From the NCBI RefSeq assembly GCF_014837155.1, contig NZ_JACYHA010000014.1, positions 1 through 64,000 of the forward strand: a stretch of 64,000 nt of DNA, read 5' to 3'. Made by a program: the position numbers and the translations under genes. Under the pieces are notes generated by a model. It saw only the letters and a list, made by a program, of their open reading frames with translations, made no database searches and had not been told where the DNA came from. Within the stretch, counting starts at the first letter, position 1. Each line of letters begins with the position of its first letter. The DNA is from Litchfieldia stipae (GTDB lineage Bacteria > Bacillota > Bacilli > Bacillales > Bacillaceae_L). Positions 19,158 through 28,075 of this stretch are shown here, piece after piece.

Positions 19158-19368
19158 GGCTGTTTTCTCAAAGATTGTTGTTTTTTGAGGTGAATTAGTT
19201 GAGTATAGATTTCTAGCAGACTGAATACACGGAGACTCCCGTGGGACTAGTAGCCAAAGTGAGACCCCGCAGGAGCACAAGCGACGAGGAGGCTCACCGG
19301 TTACCCCACAGGACGCGGAGTGTATTCAGGCTGCGGTATCAAAAGCAACAATATATACGAAAACAGCC
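19158..19368 (+). mobile_element. MITE-like element, copy 1 (long form)
   Basis: A 211-bp element begins GGCTGTTTTC and ends GAAAACAGCC (10-bp terminal inverted repeats). It is flanked by a perfect 8-bp direct repeat CAAAAAAA (19150-19157 and 19369-19376). Inside, TGAATACAC and GTGTATTCA form a central stem. This copy carries about 47 bp extra (GTGAGACCCCGCAGGAGC to GAGGAGGCTCACC) that the three other copies lack. It encodes no protein. It was inserted into the U-tract of the sigF terminator. Confidence 0.88.
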
Positions 19369-19413
19369 CAAAAAAAAGACCAAACAGATGCTATGCATCC
19401 ATTTGGTCTTTCA
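19369..19413 (-). terminator. Terminator of the spoIIA-sigF operon
   Basis: AAAGACCAAA (19375-19384) pairs with TTTGGTCTTT (19402-19411), with an inner GATG/CATC, and is followed on the minus strand by TTTTTTTTG. It overlaps the last codons of sigF. The 8-bp target duplication of MITE copy 1 lies in its U-tract. Confidence 0.85.
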
Positions 19414-20149
19414 TTTGCTGAAGTATCTTTTTCTCGAGTCTTGAAACTTGAACCTGAGATATTCCAAGTCTAGTCGCAACCTCTGATTGTGTTTGATCCT
19501 TATAATACCTTAGATAAACAATCAAACGCTCTCTCTCATCTAATTCTCGAATTGCTTCCTTTAATGCTATTTTGTCAAACCATTTCGTTTCATTATTATC
19601 TGCTATCTGGTCTAATAAAGTAATTGGGTCACCATCGTTTTCATACACGGTCTCGTGAATGGATGATGGTGTTCGACTAGCCTCTTGTGCTAACACTACA
19701 TCCTCTGGGGTGATTTCAAGAAATTCAGCAATCTCAATTACTGTTGGAATTCGCCCAAGACGCTTAGATAATTCATCCTTTGCTTTCCTAATTTTATTAC
19801 CAGTTTCCTTCAAGGATCGACTGACTTTCACTGTACCATCATCCCGAATAAATCGCTGGATCTCTCCAATGATCATTGGGACTGCATAGGTTGAAAATTT
19901 CACATCATAAGATAAGTCAAACTTATCTACTGATTTCAACAATCCAATACAACCAATTTGAAATAAATCATCTGGTTCATACCCTCGATTTAAGAAGCGT
20001 TGAACAACGGACCAAACTAACCGCATATTTTTCTGGACAATTAGGTCTCTTGCATCTTGTTCACCATTTTGACTTCGTTTTATCAAGCTTTTTACTTCAT
20101 GATCCTTCAAATACGTTTCAGTTTTATCGTTCTTGACCTCCACATCCAT
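19391..20149 (-). CDS. sigF: Sporulation sigma factor sigma-F
   Basis: Forespore-specific RNA polymerase sigma factor, the first compartment-specific regulator of sporulation. The 252-aa protein has sigma-70 region 2 (GYEPDDLFQIGCIGLLKSVDKF at about 56-77, core and -10 binding), region 3, and a region 4 helix-turn-helix (QSEVATRLGISQVQVSRLEK near 219-238). Third gene of spoIIAA-spoIIAB-sigF; SpoIIAB holds it inactive until released by SpoIIAA. Its length and order match B. subtilis. Confidence 0.97.
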   Translation of the reverse strand: MDVEVKNDKTETYLKDHEVKSLIKRSQNGEQDARDLIVQKNMRLVWSVVQRFLNRGYEPDDLFQIGCIGLLKSVDKFDLSYDVKFSTYAVPMIIGEIQRFIRDDGTVKVSRSLKETGNKIRKAKDELSKRLGRIPTVIEIAEFLEITPEDVVLAQEASRTPSSIHETVYENDGDPITLLDQIADNNETKWFDKIALKEAIRELDERERLIVYLRYYKDQTQSEVATRLGISQVQVSRLEKKILQQMKDQMDA

Positions 20150-20161
20150 AGGCTAGTCTCC

Positions 20162-20605
20162 TTAATTGCATAACGCATTGCTCTTTGATAAATGCTTTTT
20201 CAAACGTAAAATAGTGCCGTTCGATTCTGATGTTGCGATTTCGACCTCGTCCATGAAATTCTCCATAATTGTAAAGCCCATTCCAGAACGCTCAAGCTCT
20301 GGCTTGGTTGTAAATAAAGGTTGACGAGCTTCCTCGAGATTTGAGATCCCGATTCCTTCATCTCTTATCGTAATTGAAACCACACTATTATCTTCAAGCG
20401 TACAAGAAATATATACAACGCCTTCTGGATTATTATCATATCCATGAATAATTGCATTTGTAACAGCTTCTGAAACAACTGTTTTAATCTCTGTAAGCTC
20501 ATCTAGTGTTGGATCTAGCTGAGCAATGAAAGCAGCTACAGTTACACGTGCAAAAGATTCATTCTGACTAAGCGCTGAGAATTGAAGTTGCATCTCATTC
20601 TTCAT
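20162..20605 (-). CDS. spoIIAB: Anti-sigma-F factor and SpoIIAA kinase
   Basis: Binds and inhibits sigma-F and phosphorylates SpoIIAA. The 147-aa GHKL-fold protein has the N-box [13 protein letters not shown] (about 46-58, with catalytic Glu46 and Mg-binding Asn50), the G1 box RDEGIGI and the G2 box SGMGFTIM. The frame is open 13 codons further upstream inside spoIIAA, but ATG at 20605 follows GGGGGTGG and begins one base after the spoIIAA stop, as in related operons. Confidence 0.96.
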   Translation of the reverse strand: MKNEMQLQFSALSQNESFARVTVAAFIAQLDPTLDELTEIKTVVSEAVTNAIIHGYDNNPEGVVYISCTLEDNSVVSITIRDEGIGISNLEEARQPLFTTKPELERSGMGFTIMENFMDEVEIATSESNGTILRLKKHLSKSNALCN

Positions 20606-20606
20606 G

Positions 20607-20957
20607 TTAAGCCACCCCCAATGTCCGCAACGCGTAATCTTCATCTGTTTCTAAACGGATAATTTTAAATAAGCCTGACATATCAAACAAGCGTTTCACT
20701 GATGGAGAGATTGAGCAAACAACCATTTCTCCACCCTTGCTTTTCACCTGCTTGTAACGCCCTAGTATTACACCTAGGCCTGAACTGTCCATGAAGGACA
20801 AATGTTCCAGGTTTAATAAAATATGATTAATATCTTTACTTTCTATTACACTTGATACCTTTTGACGCAATTCCTCTGCAGCATGATGATCTAATTCACC
20901 AGTAAGACGAATGCACAATACATTATGTTTAACTTCTAGTTCTATTGCGAGACTCAC
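20607..20957 (-). CDS. spoIIAA: Anti-anti-sigma factor SpoIIAA
   Basis: STAS-domain protein that, when dephosphorylated by SpoIIE, displaces sigma-F from SpoIIAB. The 116-aa sequence has the conserved phosphorylation loop [15 protein letters not shown] at residues 55-69; Ser58 is the expected site. It is the first gene of the spoIIA operon. The ATG follows AAGGAGGAAAG. A promoter region with two Spo0A-box-like repeats lies at 21025-21056. Confidence 0.97.
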   Translation of the reverse strand: MSLAIELEVKHNVLCIRLTGELDHHAAEELRQKVSSVIESKDINHILLNLEHLSFMDSSGLGVILGRYKQVKSKGGEMVVCSISPSVKRLFDMSGLFKIIRLETDEDYALRTLGVA

Positions 20958-21024
20958 TACACTTTCCTCCTTGCTTTTCGTATAATGAGTCTTTCTATAA
21001 AACCCTTCAAGATTCCTTCTTCAT

Positions 21025-21056
21025 GACAAAACTAGTGTTCATTCGTCAAAACTAGT
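21025..21056 (-). promoter_or_regulatory. Two Spo0A-box-like repeats upstream of spoIIAA
   Basis: On the minus strand the 12-mer ACTAGTTTTGNC occurs twice, 20 bp apart (21045-21056 and 21025-21036). The first reads on to TGACGAA (21042-21048), an exact match to the Spo0A box TGNCGAA; the second reads TGTCATG, a weaker match. Spo0A~P activates the sigma-H-dependent spoIIA promoter in B. subtilis, so this placement is as expected. A clear sigma-H -10 was not found. Confidence 0.6.
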
Positions 21057-21065
21057 TAATTTTTT

Positions 21066-22235
21066 CTACGAGGATTTTGTAAATGTACCAATTGTTCGCT
21101 TAAATAATTTCCACCAGCTAGCTTCTTCAATATCCTCTTTAGCTACTAGGGGACTTTCACTTAATACTTCATTATTTTTCTTTATAATTAACGTGCCGAG
21201 CACATCACCTTTTTTGACAGGTGCTTTTACATCCTCTTTCACAACAAATTCCTTTTTCACATCATCAATTGCTTCACCTTTTTTTGTTAACACAGAAATA
21301 GGCTCGGATGTCACTAAATCTACTTTCTTTTCACTACCTTTACCAACCTTGGCCTCTGAAACTATTTCGTTTCTCTCAAACATTGGATGTGTTTTATATT
21401 GACTGAATCCATAGTCAAGCATTTTTGTAATTTGTGCATTACGTTCCTTTGGAGTAGGTGCCCCCATGACAACGGTAATGAGACGCATCCCGTCTTTTTC
21501 AGCTGTAGCTGTTAAACAATATTTTGCTTCGCTAGTGTATCCTGTCTTTAATCCATCAACACCTGGATAAAACTTCACAAGTCGATTTGTATTAACTAAC
21601 CAAAACTTTTTCTCAGTATTTTCTCTTAAATAATCTTCATATTTCCCAGTATACTTGGTAATCATTTCATACTTTAAGAGCTCTTTTGCCATAATGGCCA
21701 TATCATAGGATGTACTATAGTGATTTTCTGCTGGTAAACCTGTTGGATTTTGAAATAAAGTATTCTTCAATCCCAATTCTTTTACTTTTTGGTTCATTTT
21801 TTCTACAAATGCTTCCTCAGACCCAGCGATTCTCTCTGCCATTGCTACAGATGCATCATTACCTGATGCGATTGCAATTCCACGGAGCATTTCATCCACA
21901 GTCATTTCCTCACCAGCTTCGAGGAAAATCTGTGAACCTCCCATTGAAGCAGCATGCTCACTAGTGCGGATTTTTTCTTCTAGAGAAAGATTTCCTTTGT
22001 CAATCTCTTCCATAATTAATAGCATTGTCATAATTTTCGTCATACTTGCAGGTGGTAGTTTTTCATGACTATTTTTATCGTAGAGTACTGTTCCTGTATC
22101 TCTTTCAATAACAACTGCTGATCTAGCGTTATCAGCTAGATTCACAGATGTGCCTTTTTCCTCAGCAAAAGTATAAGGGGCACTAACAGAAACTATCATT
22201 GAAAATAGTAATAAACTAATGAAAAAGCGTTTCAT
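21066..22235 (-). CDS. dacF: D-alanyl-D-alanine carboxypeptidase DacF
   Basis: Forespore penicillin-binding protein that, with DacB, adjusts cortex peptidoglycan cross-linking. Signal peptide 1-24 (cleavage after TFA), catalytic motifs SMTK at 64-67, SGN at 124-126, KTG at 230-232, and a C-terminal PBP5-like beta domain with an amphipathic end. ATG at 22235 is chosen because GGAGGG lies seven bases upstream; the frame opens nine codons earlier without support. It stands upstream of the spoIIA operon on the same strand and carries a sigma-F-like promoter. Confidence 0.95.
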   Translation of the reverse strand: MKRFFISLLLFSMIVSVSAPYTFAEEKGTSVNLADNARSAVVIERDTGTVLYDKNSHEKLPPASMTKIMTMLLIMEEIDKGNLSLEEKIRTSEHAASMGGSQIFLEAGEEMTVDEMLRGIAIASGNDASVAMAERIAGSEEAFVEKMNQKVKELGLKNTLFQNPTGLPAENHYSTSYDMAIMAKELLKYEMITKYTGKYEDYLRENTEKKFWLVNTNRLVKFYPGVDGLKTGYTSEAKYCLTATAEKDGMRLITVVMGAPTPKERNAQITKMLDYGFSQYKTHPMFERNEIVSEAKVGKGSEKKVDLVTSEPISVLTKKGEAIDDVKKEFVVKEDVKAPVKKGDVLGTLIIKKNNEVLSESPLVAKEDIEEASWWKLFKRTIGTFTKSS

Positions 22236-22264
22236 CTCCAAACCCTCCATTCTTATATACATCC

Positions 22265-22293
22265 CATTTTTCCCAAATCAATCAAATCTATAC
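22265..22293 (-). promoter_or_regulatory. Putative sigma-F promoter of dacF
   Basis: On the minus strand GTATA (22289-22293) is followed after 14 bp by GGGAAAAATG (22265-22274), which matches the sigma-F -10 consensus GGNNANAHTR at every position. B. subtilis dacF is known to be sigma-F dependent. Confidence 0.75.
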
Positions 22294-22340
22294 AAAAATT
22301 TTGGTCAATTTTGGCATTATTTTTCAATCATTTTTGGAAC

Positions 22341-22382
22341 AAAAAAAACAGGCAAATGATCGCATTTGATCAATTACCTGTT
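22341..22382 (-). terminator. Terminator of the deoB-punA-pdp operon
   Basis: AACAGG, AA and TGATC in order pair with GATCA, TT and CCTGTT, and a T8 tract follows on the minus strand. It separates pdp from dacF and so makes dacF an independent transcription unit. Confidence 0.9.
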
Positions 22383-22387
22383 AGTCA

Positions 22388-23689
22388 TTAGATTATTTTA
22401 TCTAGAATTAATGTTGGGCTTTCTACTTTCTCTGATGAGATCTGTATACTTTGATATAATTTATTCTTAACTTCCTTTATATCCTCATTATTACTGTAGA
22501 TTGTTACTAGACTCTCGCCTTTTGACACCTTATCGCCGATTTTCTTTCTTAAAAGCAATCCTACAGCTAAATCAATGACAGATTCTTTCGTTGCTCTTCC
22601 AGCTCCTAACAGCATTGCGGCTGTACCAACTCCATCAGCAACGATAGCTGAAACATAGCCATCTTCTTTTGCTGCAAGCTCAATTTTATATGTTGCTTGT
22701 GGAAGCTTTGAGTAGTCATCGACCACTGAAGCGTCTCCACCTTGAGCACTTAAGAACGTCTTTAATGTTTCCAATGCCTGACCATTGCGAATAGCTTCTG
22801 AGAGAAGTTCTCTTGCTTGCTCGAGGGTTTCTGCCTTTTTCGCTAAATACACCATCTGGCTTCCTAATGTAAGACATAATTCTTCTAAATCGCTTGGTCC
22901 CTCACCTTTTAAAGTATCAATGGCTTCTTGAACTTCTAGTGCATTTCCAATCGCATAGCCAAGTGGTTGGCTCATATCCGTTATGACGGCAATCGTATGA
23001 CGACCTACATTATTACCGATATCAACCATTGCTCCTGCTAATTCCTTCGCCTCAGCAAAATCCTTCATAAATGCACCTGCACCTGTTTTAACATCCAAAA
23101 CAATCGCATCTGCACCTGCTGCAATTTTTTTACTCATGATAGAGCTTGCAATCAACGGAATGCTATTTACTGTTGCTGTAACATCTCTTAAGGAATAGAG
23201 TTTTTTGTCTGCAGGTGTTAGATTTCCACTTTGTCCGATGACAGCTACCTTGTTCTTATTTACTAGCTCAATAAACTCCTCATTTGTGATTTCAACATGG
23301 AAGCCTGGAACAGCCTCGAGCTTATCAATCGTTCCACCAGTATGTCCTAGACCTCGTCCAGACATTTTTGCGACTGGTACACCAACTGAGGCAACAAGCG
23401 GTGCAAGGACAAGCGTTGTTGTATCTCCAACCCCACCTGTACTATGCTTATCTACCTTTATACCTTCTATTGCAGCTAAATCAATGGACTCTCCCGAATC
23501 TACCATGGCTAATGTGAAATCTGCACGCTCAATATCAGTCATTCCACGAAAGAAAACGGCCATTGTAAAAGCACTCATTTGATAATCAGGAATATCGCCT
23601 TTTGTATAACCGTCTATAATAAAAGATATTTCTGCTTTCGTAAGTGACTGTCCGTCTCTCTTCTTCTCAATTAAATCAACCATTCTCAT
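22388..23689 (-). CDS. pdp: Pyrimidine-nucleoside phosphorylase
   Basis: Phosphorolyses uridine, thymidine and deoxyuridine to the base and (deoxy)ribose-1-phosphate. The 433-aa protein has the family signature [17 protein letters not shown] at about 110-126 and the phosphate-binding KHSTGGVGD near 81-89. Several in-frame starts exist (GTG 23698, ATG 23692, ATG 23689); the last gives the B. subtilis length and N-terminus MRMVDLI. It is the last gene of deoB-punA-pdp, which makes a compact nucleoside salvage and catabolism unit. Confidence 0.95.
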   Translation of the reverse strand: MRMVDLIEKKRDGQSLTKAEISFIIDGYTKGDIPDYQMSAFTMAVFFRGMTDIERADFTLAMVDSGESIDLAAIEGIKVDKHSTGGVGDTTTLVLAPLVASVGVPVAKMSGRGLGHTGGTIDKLEAVPGFHVEITNEEFIELVNKNKVAVIGQSGNLTPADKKLYSLRDVTATVNSIPLIASSIMSKKIAAGADAIVLDVKTGAGAFMKDFAEAKELAGAMVDIGNNVGRHTIAVITDMSQPLGYAIGNALEVQEAIDTLKGEGPSDLEELCLTLGSQMVYLAKKAETLEQARELLSEAIRNGQALETLKTFLSAQGGDASVVDDYSKLPQATYKIELAAKEDGYVSAIVADGVGTAAMLLGAGRATKESVIDLAVGLLLRKKIGDKVSKGESLVTIYSNNEDIKEVKNKLYQSIQISSEKVESPTLILDKII

Positions 23690-23740
23690 CATTTTCACCT
23701 TTTCCTTCTGCTTGCAATCTTAAAAAGCTATGTACTCAGA

Positions 23741-24559
23741 TTAAAGCTGATTAATGATTTCCTTTACAAAAGACAGGAAGTTTGCTTTAACCATTTCTGT
23801 TGTCTCCATTACTTCATCATGTGTCAGAGGTTGATCTAATATACCTGCTGCCATATTAGAGATACAAGAAATCCCAAGCACTTTCATACCTGAATGTCTA
23901 GCAACAATGACTTCTGGTACGGTTGACATACCAACAGCGTCCCCACCAAGCACTCTTAGCATTCTTACTTCTGCTGGAGTTTCATAACTAGGTCCTGTAT
24001 TACCCACGTATACTCCTTCTTTAATAGGAATATTCAAACTCGCTGCTATTTTTTTGGCAAGCTCTCTCAGCTCTTTTGAGTAAGCTTCTGACATATCAGG
24101 GAAACGAACACCTAAGTTTGGATCATTCTCACCGATTAACGGATTAGTCCCCATATTATTGATATGATCACTAATTAGCATTAAGTCTCCAGCCTGGAAG
24201 GATTCATTAATCCCACCTGCTGCATTTGTTACAATTAAAGAATTCACACCAAGTGCTTTCATTACTCGAACAGGGAAGGTTACTTTGTCAAAGCTATATC
24301 CCTCATAAAAATGGAAACGCCCTTGCATCGCAATAACCGTTTTCCCATTCAGTGTTCCATACACTAATTGACCAGCGTGACCTTCTACTGTTGAAACAGG
24401 AAATTCCGGTATCTCCTGATATGGGATTTTGATTGCATTTTCGATTTCATCTGCCAGTACCCCTAGTCCCGAACCTAGAATCAACCCTATTTCTGGTGCT
24501 GTAGGAAATTTATCTTGTAAGAAGCTTGTAGAGACGTCGATTGTTTTTTTATTTAACAT
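23741..24559 (-). CDS. punA: Purine-nucleoside phosphorylase (PNP I type)
   Basis: Cleaves (deoxy)guanosine and (deoxy)inosine with phosphate. The 272-aa protein has the phosphate loop GLILGSGLG at about 25-33, the segment VTNAAGGIN near 114-122, and [14 protein letters not shown] near 211-224, which fit the trimeric PNP family (B. subtilis PupG). It overlaps the deoB 3' end by 11 bp and precedes pdp. The ribose-1-phosphate formed is the substrate of DeoB. Confidence 0.96.
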   Translation of the reverse strand: MLNKKTIDVSTSFLQDKFPTAPEIGLILGSGLGVLADEIENAIKIPYQEIPEFPVSTVEGHAGQLVYGTLNGKTVIAMQGRFHFYEGYSFDKVTFPVRVMKALGVNSLIVTNAAGGINESFQAGDLMLISDHINNMGTNPLIGENDPNLGVRFPDMSEAYSKELRELAKKIAASLNIPIKEGVYVGNTGPSYETPAEVRMLRVLGGDAVGMSTVPEVIVARHSGMKVLGISCISNMAAGILDQPLTHDEVMETTEMVKANFLSFVKEIINQL

Positions 24560-25751
24560 TTGAATTCCCCCTGATTAATGAAAGAAAACTTTCACCATGT
24601 TTTGGCATGTTAACCTTGAAATTTTCAGCAATTGTTGCACCTACATCCGCAAATGTCTTGCGTGTAGGAAATTCATTTCCACTTGTCATACTAGGACTGT
24701 ATGCTAACAATGGAACATATTCACGTGTGTGGTCTGTACCTTTAAAGGTTGGATCATTTCCGTGATCTGCAGTAATGATTAATAAATCATCTTCTTTTAA
24801 CAGTTCTAATACTTCCGGTAGTCTAGCGTCATAATCCTCTAATGCTTTTCCATAGCCTGCAGGATCTCTTCGATGACCGTAGAGAGCATCAAAATCAACT
24901 AGGTTCAGAAAGCTTAAGCCAGTGAAGTCCATATGTAGAGTTTCAACTAATTTATCCATTCCATCCATATTCGACTTTGTTCTTAATGCTTTTGTTACGC
25001 CTTCACCATCATAGATATCTGCAATTTTGCCGATAGAAATAACATCAAGCCCTGCATCTGCTAACTCATTCATCACTGTGCGATCAAATGGCTTTAGTGC
25101 ATAATCATGCCTGTTAGAGGTTCGTTCAAACTGATCTGGAGATCCTACAAACGGTCTTGCTATGACACGACCTACCATGTATTTTTCATCCAGTGTTAAC
25201 TCACGAGCAATTTCACAAATTTTGTAGAGCTCATCTAGTGGAACAATTTCTTCGTGTGCGGCAATCTGCAAGACAGAATCTGCTGATGTATAGACAATTA
25301 ACGCACCAGTTTTCATGTGTTCCTCACCCAGCTCATCCATGATTTCAGTACCTGATGCTGGTTTATTCCCAAGAATGTCTCTGCCTGTTTTTTCTTTTAT
25401 TTCTTGCAAGAGTTCGTCTGGAAAGCCATCTGGAAATACACGGAAAGGTGTATCAATATGGAGACCCATAAGCTCCCAATGACCAGTCATTGTATCTTTT
25501 CCATTTGATGCCTCTTCCATTTTTGTGTAAGCAGCCATTGGCTTATCAACCTTTGTAATTCCTTGTACTTCTTTAATATTTCCTAATCCCAACTTTTGCA
25601 TTGCTGGCATTTTAAGACCACCTAGATGATCCGCAATATGCCCTAATGTATCAGAGCCTATATCTCCAAATTTTTCAGCATCCGGAGCTTCACCTATGCC
25701 AACTGAATCCATTACAATTAAAAACACTCGCTTATATGTATTGAATGACAC
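24549..25751 (-). CDS. deoB: Phosphopentomutase
   Basis: Interconverts (deoxy)ribose-1-phosphate and -5-phosphate. The 400-aa alkaline-phosphatase-superfamily enzyme has the metal site [12 protein letters not shown] near the N-terminus (about 13-24), [11 protein letters not shown] and [21 protein letters not shown] near the C-terminus. GTG at 25751 is chosen: AGGAGG lies eight bases upstream and the product then begins like known DeoB. It heads the operon; promoter and a palindromic operator lie at 25861-25911. Confidence 0.95.
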   Translation of the reverse strand: MSFNTYKRVFLIVMDSVGIGEAPDAEKFGDIGSDTLGHIADHLGGLKMPAMQKLGLGNIKEVQGITKVDKPMAAYTKMEEASNGKDTMTGHWELMGLHIDTPFRVFPDGFPDELLQEIKEKTGRDILGNKPASGTEIMDELGEEHMKTGALIVYTSADSVLQIAAHEEIVPLDELYKICEIARELTLDEKYMVGRVIARPFVGSPDQFERTSNRHDYALKPFDRTVMNELADAGLDVISIGKIADIYDGEGVTKALRTKSNMDGMDKLVETLHMDFTGLSFLNLVDFDALYGHRRDPAGYGKALEDYDARLPEVLELLKEDDLLIITADHGNDPTFKGTDHTREYVPLLAYSPSMTSGNEFPTRKTFADVGATIAENFKVNMPKHGESFLSLIRGNSNVK

Positions 25752-25860
25752 ACAATTTCCTCCTATCAAGCTTTACTCATCTAACTCACTATGTATTATT
25801 TAGCACTCTTCTTACGATTATATTCCCCTTTGATTTGGTTGCTAATCCATGTCCAACCAC

Positions 25861-25878
25861 TTGTCAGAAGTCTGACAA
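25861..25878. promoter_or_regulatory. Palindromic operator over the deoB start site
   Basis: TTGTCAGA and TCTGACAA are perfect inverted arms separated by two bases. The site begins five bases downstream of the -10 box, so it covers the expected transcription start. Such a position is typical of repressor binding. The regulator is not identified. Confidence 0.65.
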
Positions 25879-25882
25879 CCTG

Positions 25883-25911
25883 AGTATAAAATTCATAGTC
25901 TATGATTGCAA
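25883..25911 (-). promoter_or_regulatory. Sigma-A promoter of deoB-punA-pdp
   Basis: On the minus strand TTGCAA (25906-25911) and TATACT (25883-25888) are separated by exactly 17 bp. The spacer itself contains a perfect 13-bp palindrome TCATAGACTATGA (25893-25905), which could be a second regulatory site. Confidence 0.7.
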
Positions 25912-26008
25912 GCAAAAACATTGATATATTACGAATATTTTACGTTTTGATTAATTAGTAGAAAAAAAATAGACTACTAAGTTCTTCCTAGTAATCATAT
26001 TCCTACCA

Positions 26009-26896
26009 TTATGCTCTTGGATGGTATTGATTATATACGTCTTTTAATCTTGCTTTTGTCACATGAGTATAAATTTGAGTGGTTGAAATATCTGCATGTC
26101 CAAGCATTTCTTGCACTGCTCTTATGTCCGCACCATTTTCTAATAGATGTGTTGCAAATGAGTGGCGTAAAGTATGTGGCGTCAAAGCCTTTTGAATATT
26201 GGCTCTGCTTGTTAATTTCTTTAAATTCTTCCAAAACCCCTGTCTTGAGATCCTGTTTCCATGATGGTTTAAAAATAGGGCCTCTGACTGGTCTTTTTTC
26301 AAGAGATTCGGGCGACTTCCCTCTATATAAGCAGTAATCGCCTTTGCTGCTGTCGAGCCTAATGGAATAATTCGCTCCTTATTGCCCTTACCTGTGCAGC
26401 GAATAAAACCCATTGTTAGGTGAACATCCTGCAGATTCAAGCTAATCAATTCACTTACACGAATCCCTGTAGCATACAATAACTCTAACATCGCTTTGTC
26501 TCTTATCCCAAATACATTATCTTCAGGAGCTTCTAGCAGGGCTTCTACCTCTGATAGATTTAAGACCTTCGGAAGTGTTTTTGTTTGTTGTGGTGACTCA
26601 ATATGAATTGTTGGATCTTGATTTATTCTCTTCTCTCTAAGAAGAAATTGATGAAAGGATCTAATCGAAGCAATATTCCTTGCAATGGTCTTTGTAGACT
26701 TTCCTCGCTCTTTTAAATATTTAAGAAATTGAAGAATATGTAATCTAGCTATTTCATTATAAGAAGTCATCTTTTCTACATTGACCATATACTTATGATA
26801 TTCTTTTAAATCCCTCTCATATGAAACAATTGTATTCTCAGCTAATCGTCTCTCAACAATTAAATAATGCAAGAAATCTTTGATTTCGTCTTCCAT
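26009..26896 (-). CDS. xerD: Site-specific tyrosine recombinase XerD
   Basis: Resolves chromosome dimers at dif together with XerC (CodV). The 295-aa protein has a SAM-like N-terminal domain (1-105) and a catalytic domain with all expected residues: Arg146, Lys170, His241, Arg244, His267 and the nucleophile Tyr276 (TTQIYTHV). The context xerD-yqzK-fur is the same as for B. subtilis ripX, which distinguishes it from XerC/CodV. It starts six bases after the yqzK stop. Confidence 0.96.
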   Translation of the reverse strand: MEDEIKDFLHYLIVERRLAENTIVSYERDLKEYHKYMVNVEKMTSYNEIARLHILQFLKYLKERGKSTKTIARNIASIRSFHQFLLREKRINQDPTIHIESPQQTKTLPKVLNLSEVEALLEAPEDNVFGIRDKAMLELLYATGIRVSELISLNLQDVHLTMGFIRCTGKGNKERIIPLGSTAAKAITAYIEGSRPNLLKKDQSEALFLNHHGNRISRQGFWKNLKKLTSRANIQKALTPHTLRHSFATHLLENGADIRAVQEMLGHADISTTQIYTHVTKARLKDVYNQYHPRA

Positions 26897-26902
26897 GTTA
26901 TA

Positions 26903-27142
26903 CTACTCCCCATAATGGTAAAAAAACTTCAAACGATCAAACCATTTATATTCTGTTTCACCTACTGTTGATACCTTTACTGCTGTCCCCTGTGGTTCAT
27001 CATATCGGTGATAATTTTCGTATTCTTGATTGACCCACATAATACCATAATAGAACAAAATGGTGCATCCAGTAAATAAAATAAAGATTTTGATGGTACC
27101 GAACATCATATGAAGCATTTGTCTCATTTCTTTATCCTCCAA
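26903..27142 (-). CDS. yqzK: YqzK-like membrane protein (DUF4227)
   Basis: A 79-aa protein with one transmembrane helix at about residues 16-36 and a charged C-terminal tail. B. subtilis has yqzK in the same place between fur and xerD. The function is unknown. It is probably co-transcribed with xerD (gap of six bases). The family number is from memory. Confidence 0.8.
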   Translation of the reverse strand: MEDKEMRQMLHMMFGTIKIFILFTGCTILFYYGIMWVNQEYENYHRYDEPQGTAVKVSTVGETEYKWFDRLKFFYHYGE

Positions 27143-27265
27143 TTGTTACGTTTATTAGAAGATATGCCAAAATAAGCTGGTTTTATACATACTTGTCTAA
27201 ACTTTTGAAAAAAGGATGATTCGTCCTACCTCGTCCCACATTTCGGGATTTTCTCAAACTAAAAA

Positions 27266-27305
27266 GCAGTTCAAAAGTTTAGTATGACTCAGACTTTTGG
27301 ACTGC
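27266..27305 (-). terminator. Terminator of fur
   Basis: On the minus strand GCAGTCCAAAAGT pairs with ACTTTTGAACTGC around a 14-base loop, followed by TTTTTAG. It lies just after the fur stop. Confidence 0.85.
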
Positions 27306-27313
27306 CTCTAGAT

Positions 27314-27781
27314 TCAATTCTCTATAGTATCTGTCTCAGTTTTTTCGTGGCATCGATGGCAAATACCATGGAATGTGAGACGATGATCTTTTATTTTGAA
27401 GTTCCATTTTGTTTCAACAATTTCTTCTACATCCTCAAGAAGGTCTTCTTGAATTTCATCAACCGCACCGCACTCAATACATACTAAATGATGATGAAAA
27501 TGAGCAGCACCCTCTTGGCGCAAATCATATCTTGAAACTCCATCACCAAAATTGATCTTATCAACGATCTTAAGCTCCGTTAATAATTCTAATGTTCGAT
27601 ACACAGTGGCTAAACCAATTTCCGGCGCTTTTTCTTTAACGAGGAGGTATACATCTTCCGCACTCAAATGATCCTCTTCATGTTCAAGAAGTACTCTTAC
27701 AGTCGCTTCACGCTGTGGTGTTAATTTGTAGCTTGATGAATGCAACTGCTTCTTGATCCGTTCAATCCGATTTTCCATCAA
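27314..27781 (-). CDS. fur: Ferric uptake regulator Fur
   Basis: Iron-responsive repressor of siderophore and iron-uptake genes. The 155-aa protein has an N-terminal winged helix (LTPQREATVRVLLE; recognition region GLATVYRTLELL at about 56-67) and a C-terminal dimerisation domain with HFHHHLVCIECG (about 93-104) and a second CxxC (CHRC), which form the structural zinc site. Genomic position next to yqzK-xerD separates it from PerR and Zur. The start is probably the second Met or the first; both fit. Confidence 0.95.
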   Translation of the reverse strand: MMENRIERIKKQLHSSSYKLTPQREATVRVLLEHEEDHLSAEDVYLLVKEKAPEIGLATVYRTLELLTELKIVDKINFGDGVSRYDLRQEGAAHFHHHLVCIECGAVDEIQEDLLEDVEEIVETKWNFKIKDHRLTFHGICHRCHEKTETDTIEN

Positions 27782-27911
27782 ACAATTCCCTCCCTCGCCA
27801 TTACCATCCTATTATAGCAAAGATACGGGAACTGTCCAAATAAAATTATTACAAATTAATAAAAATAATTCTTATTATATAAAAGTGATTATAATTTATA
27901 ATTTTTACTTT

Positions 27912-28074
27912 GGCTGTTTTCTCAAAGTTTGTTGTTTTTTGAGGTGAATTAGTTGAGAATAGATTTCTAGCAACTGAATACACGGGGGACTCCCGTGGGA
28001 CTAGTTGGCTCCCACAGAACGCGGAGTGTATTCAGGCTGCGGTATCAAAAGCAACAATATATACGAAAACAACC
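27912..28074 (+). mobile_element. MITE-like element, copy 2
   Basis: A 163-bp element begins GGCTGTTTTC and ends GAAAACAACC. The flanking 8-mers TTTACTTT and TTTACTTG match at 7 of 8 positions, consistent with an aged target duplication. It ends one base before the stop codon of spoIIM and lies between spoIIM and the fur promoter region. No separate spoIIM terminator is visible, so the element's own central stem (GAATACAC/GTGTATTC) may act as one. Confidence 0.85.
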
Positions 28075-28075
28075 T

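Noticed and set aside
27836-27911. Fur or PerR box upstream of fur
   Set aside because: Several AT-rich dyads (for example TTATAATTTATAATT) are partial matches only; in sequence this rich in A/T they are expected by chance.
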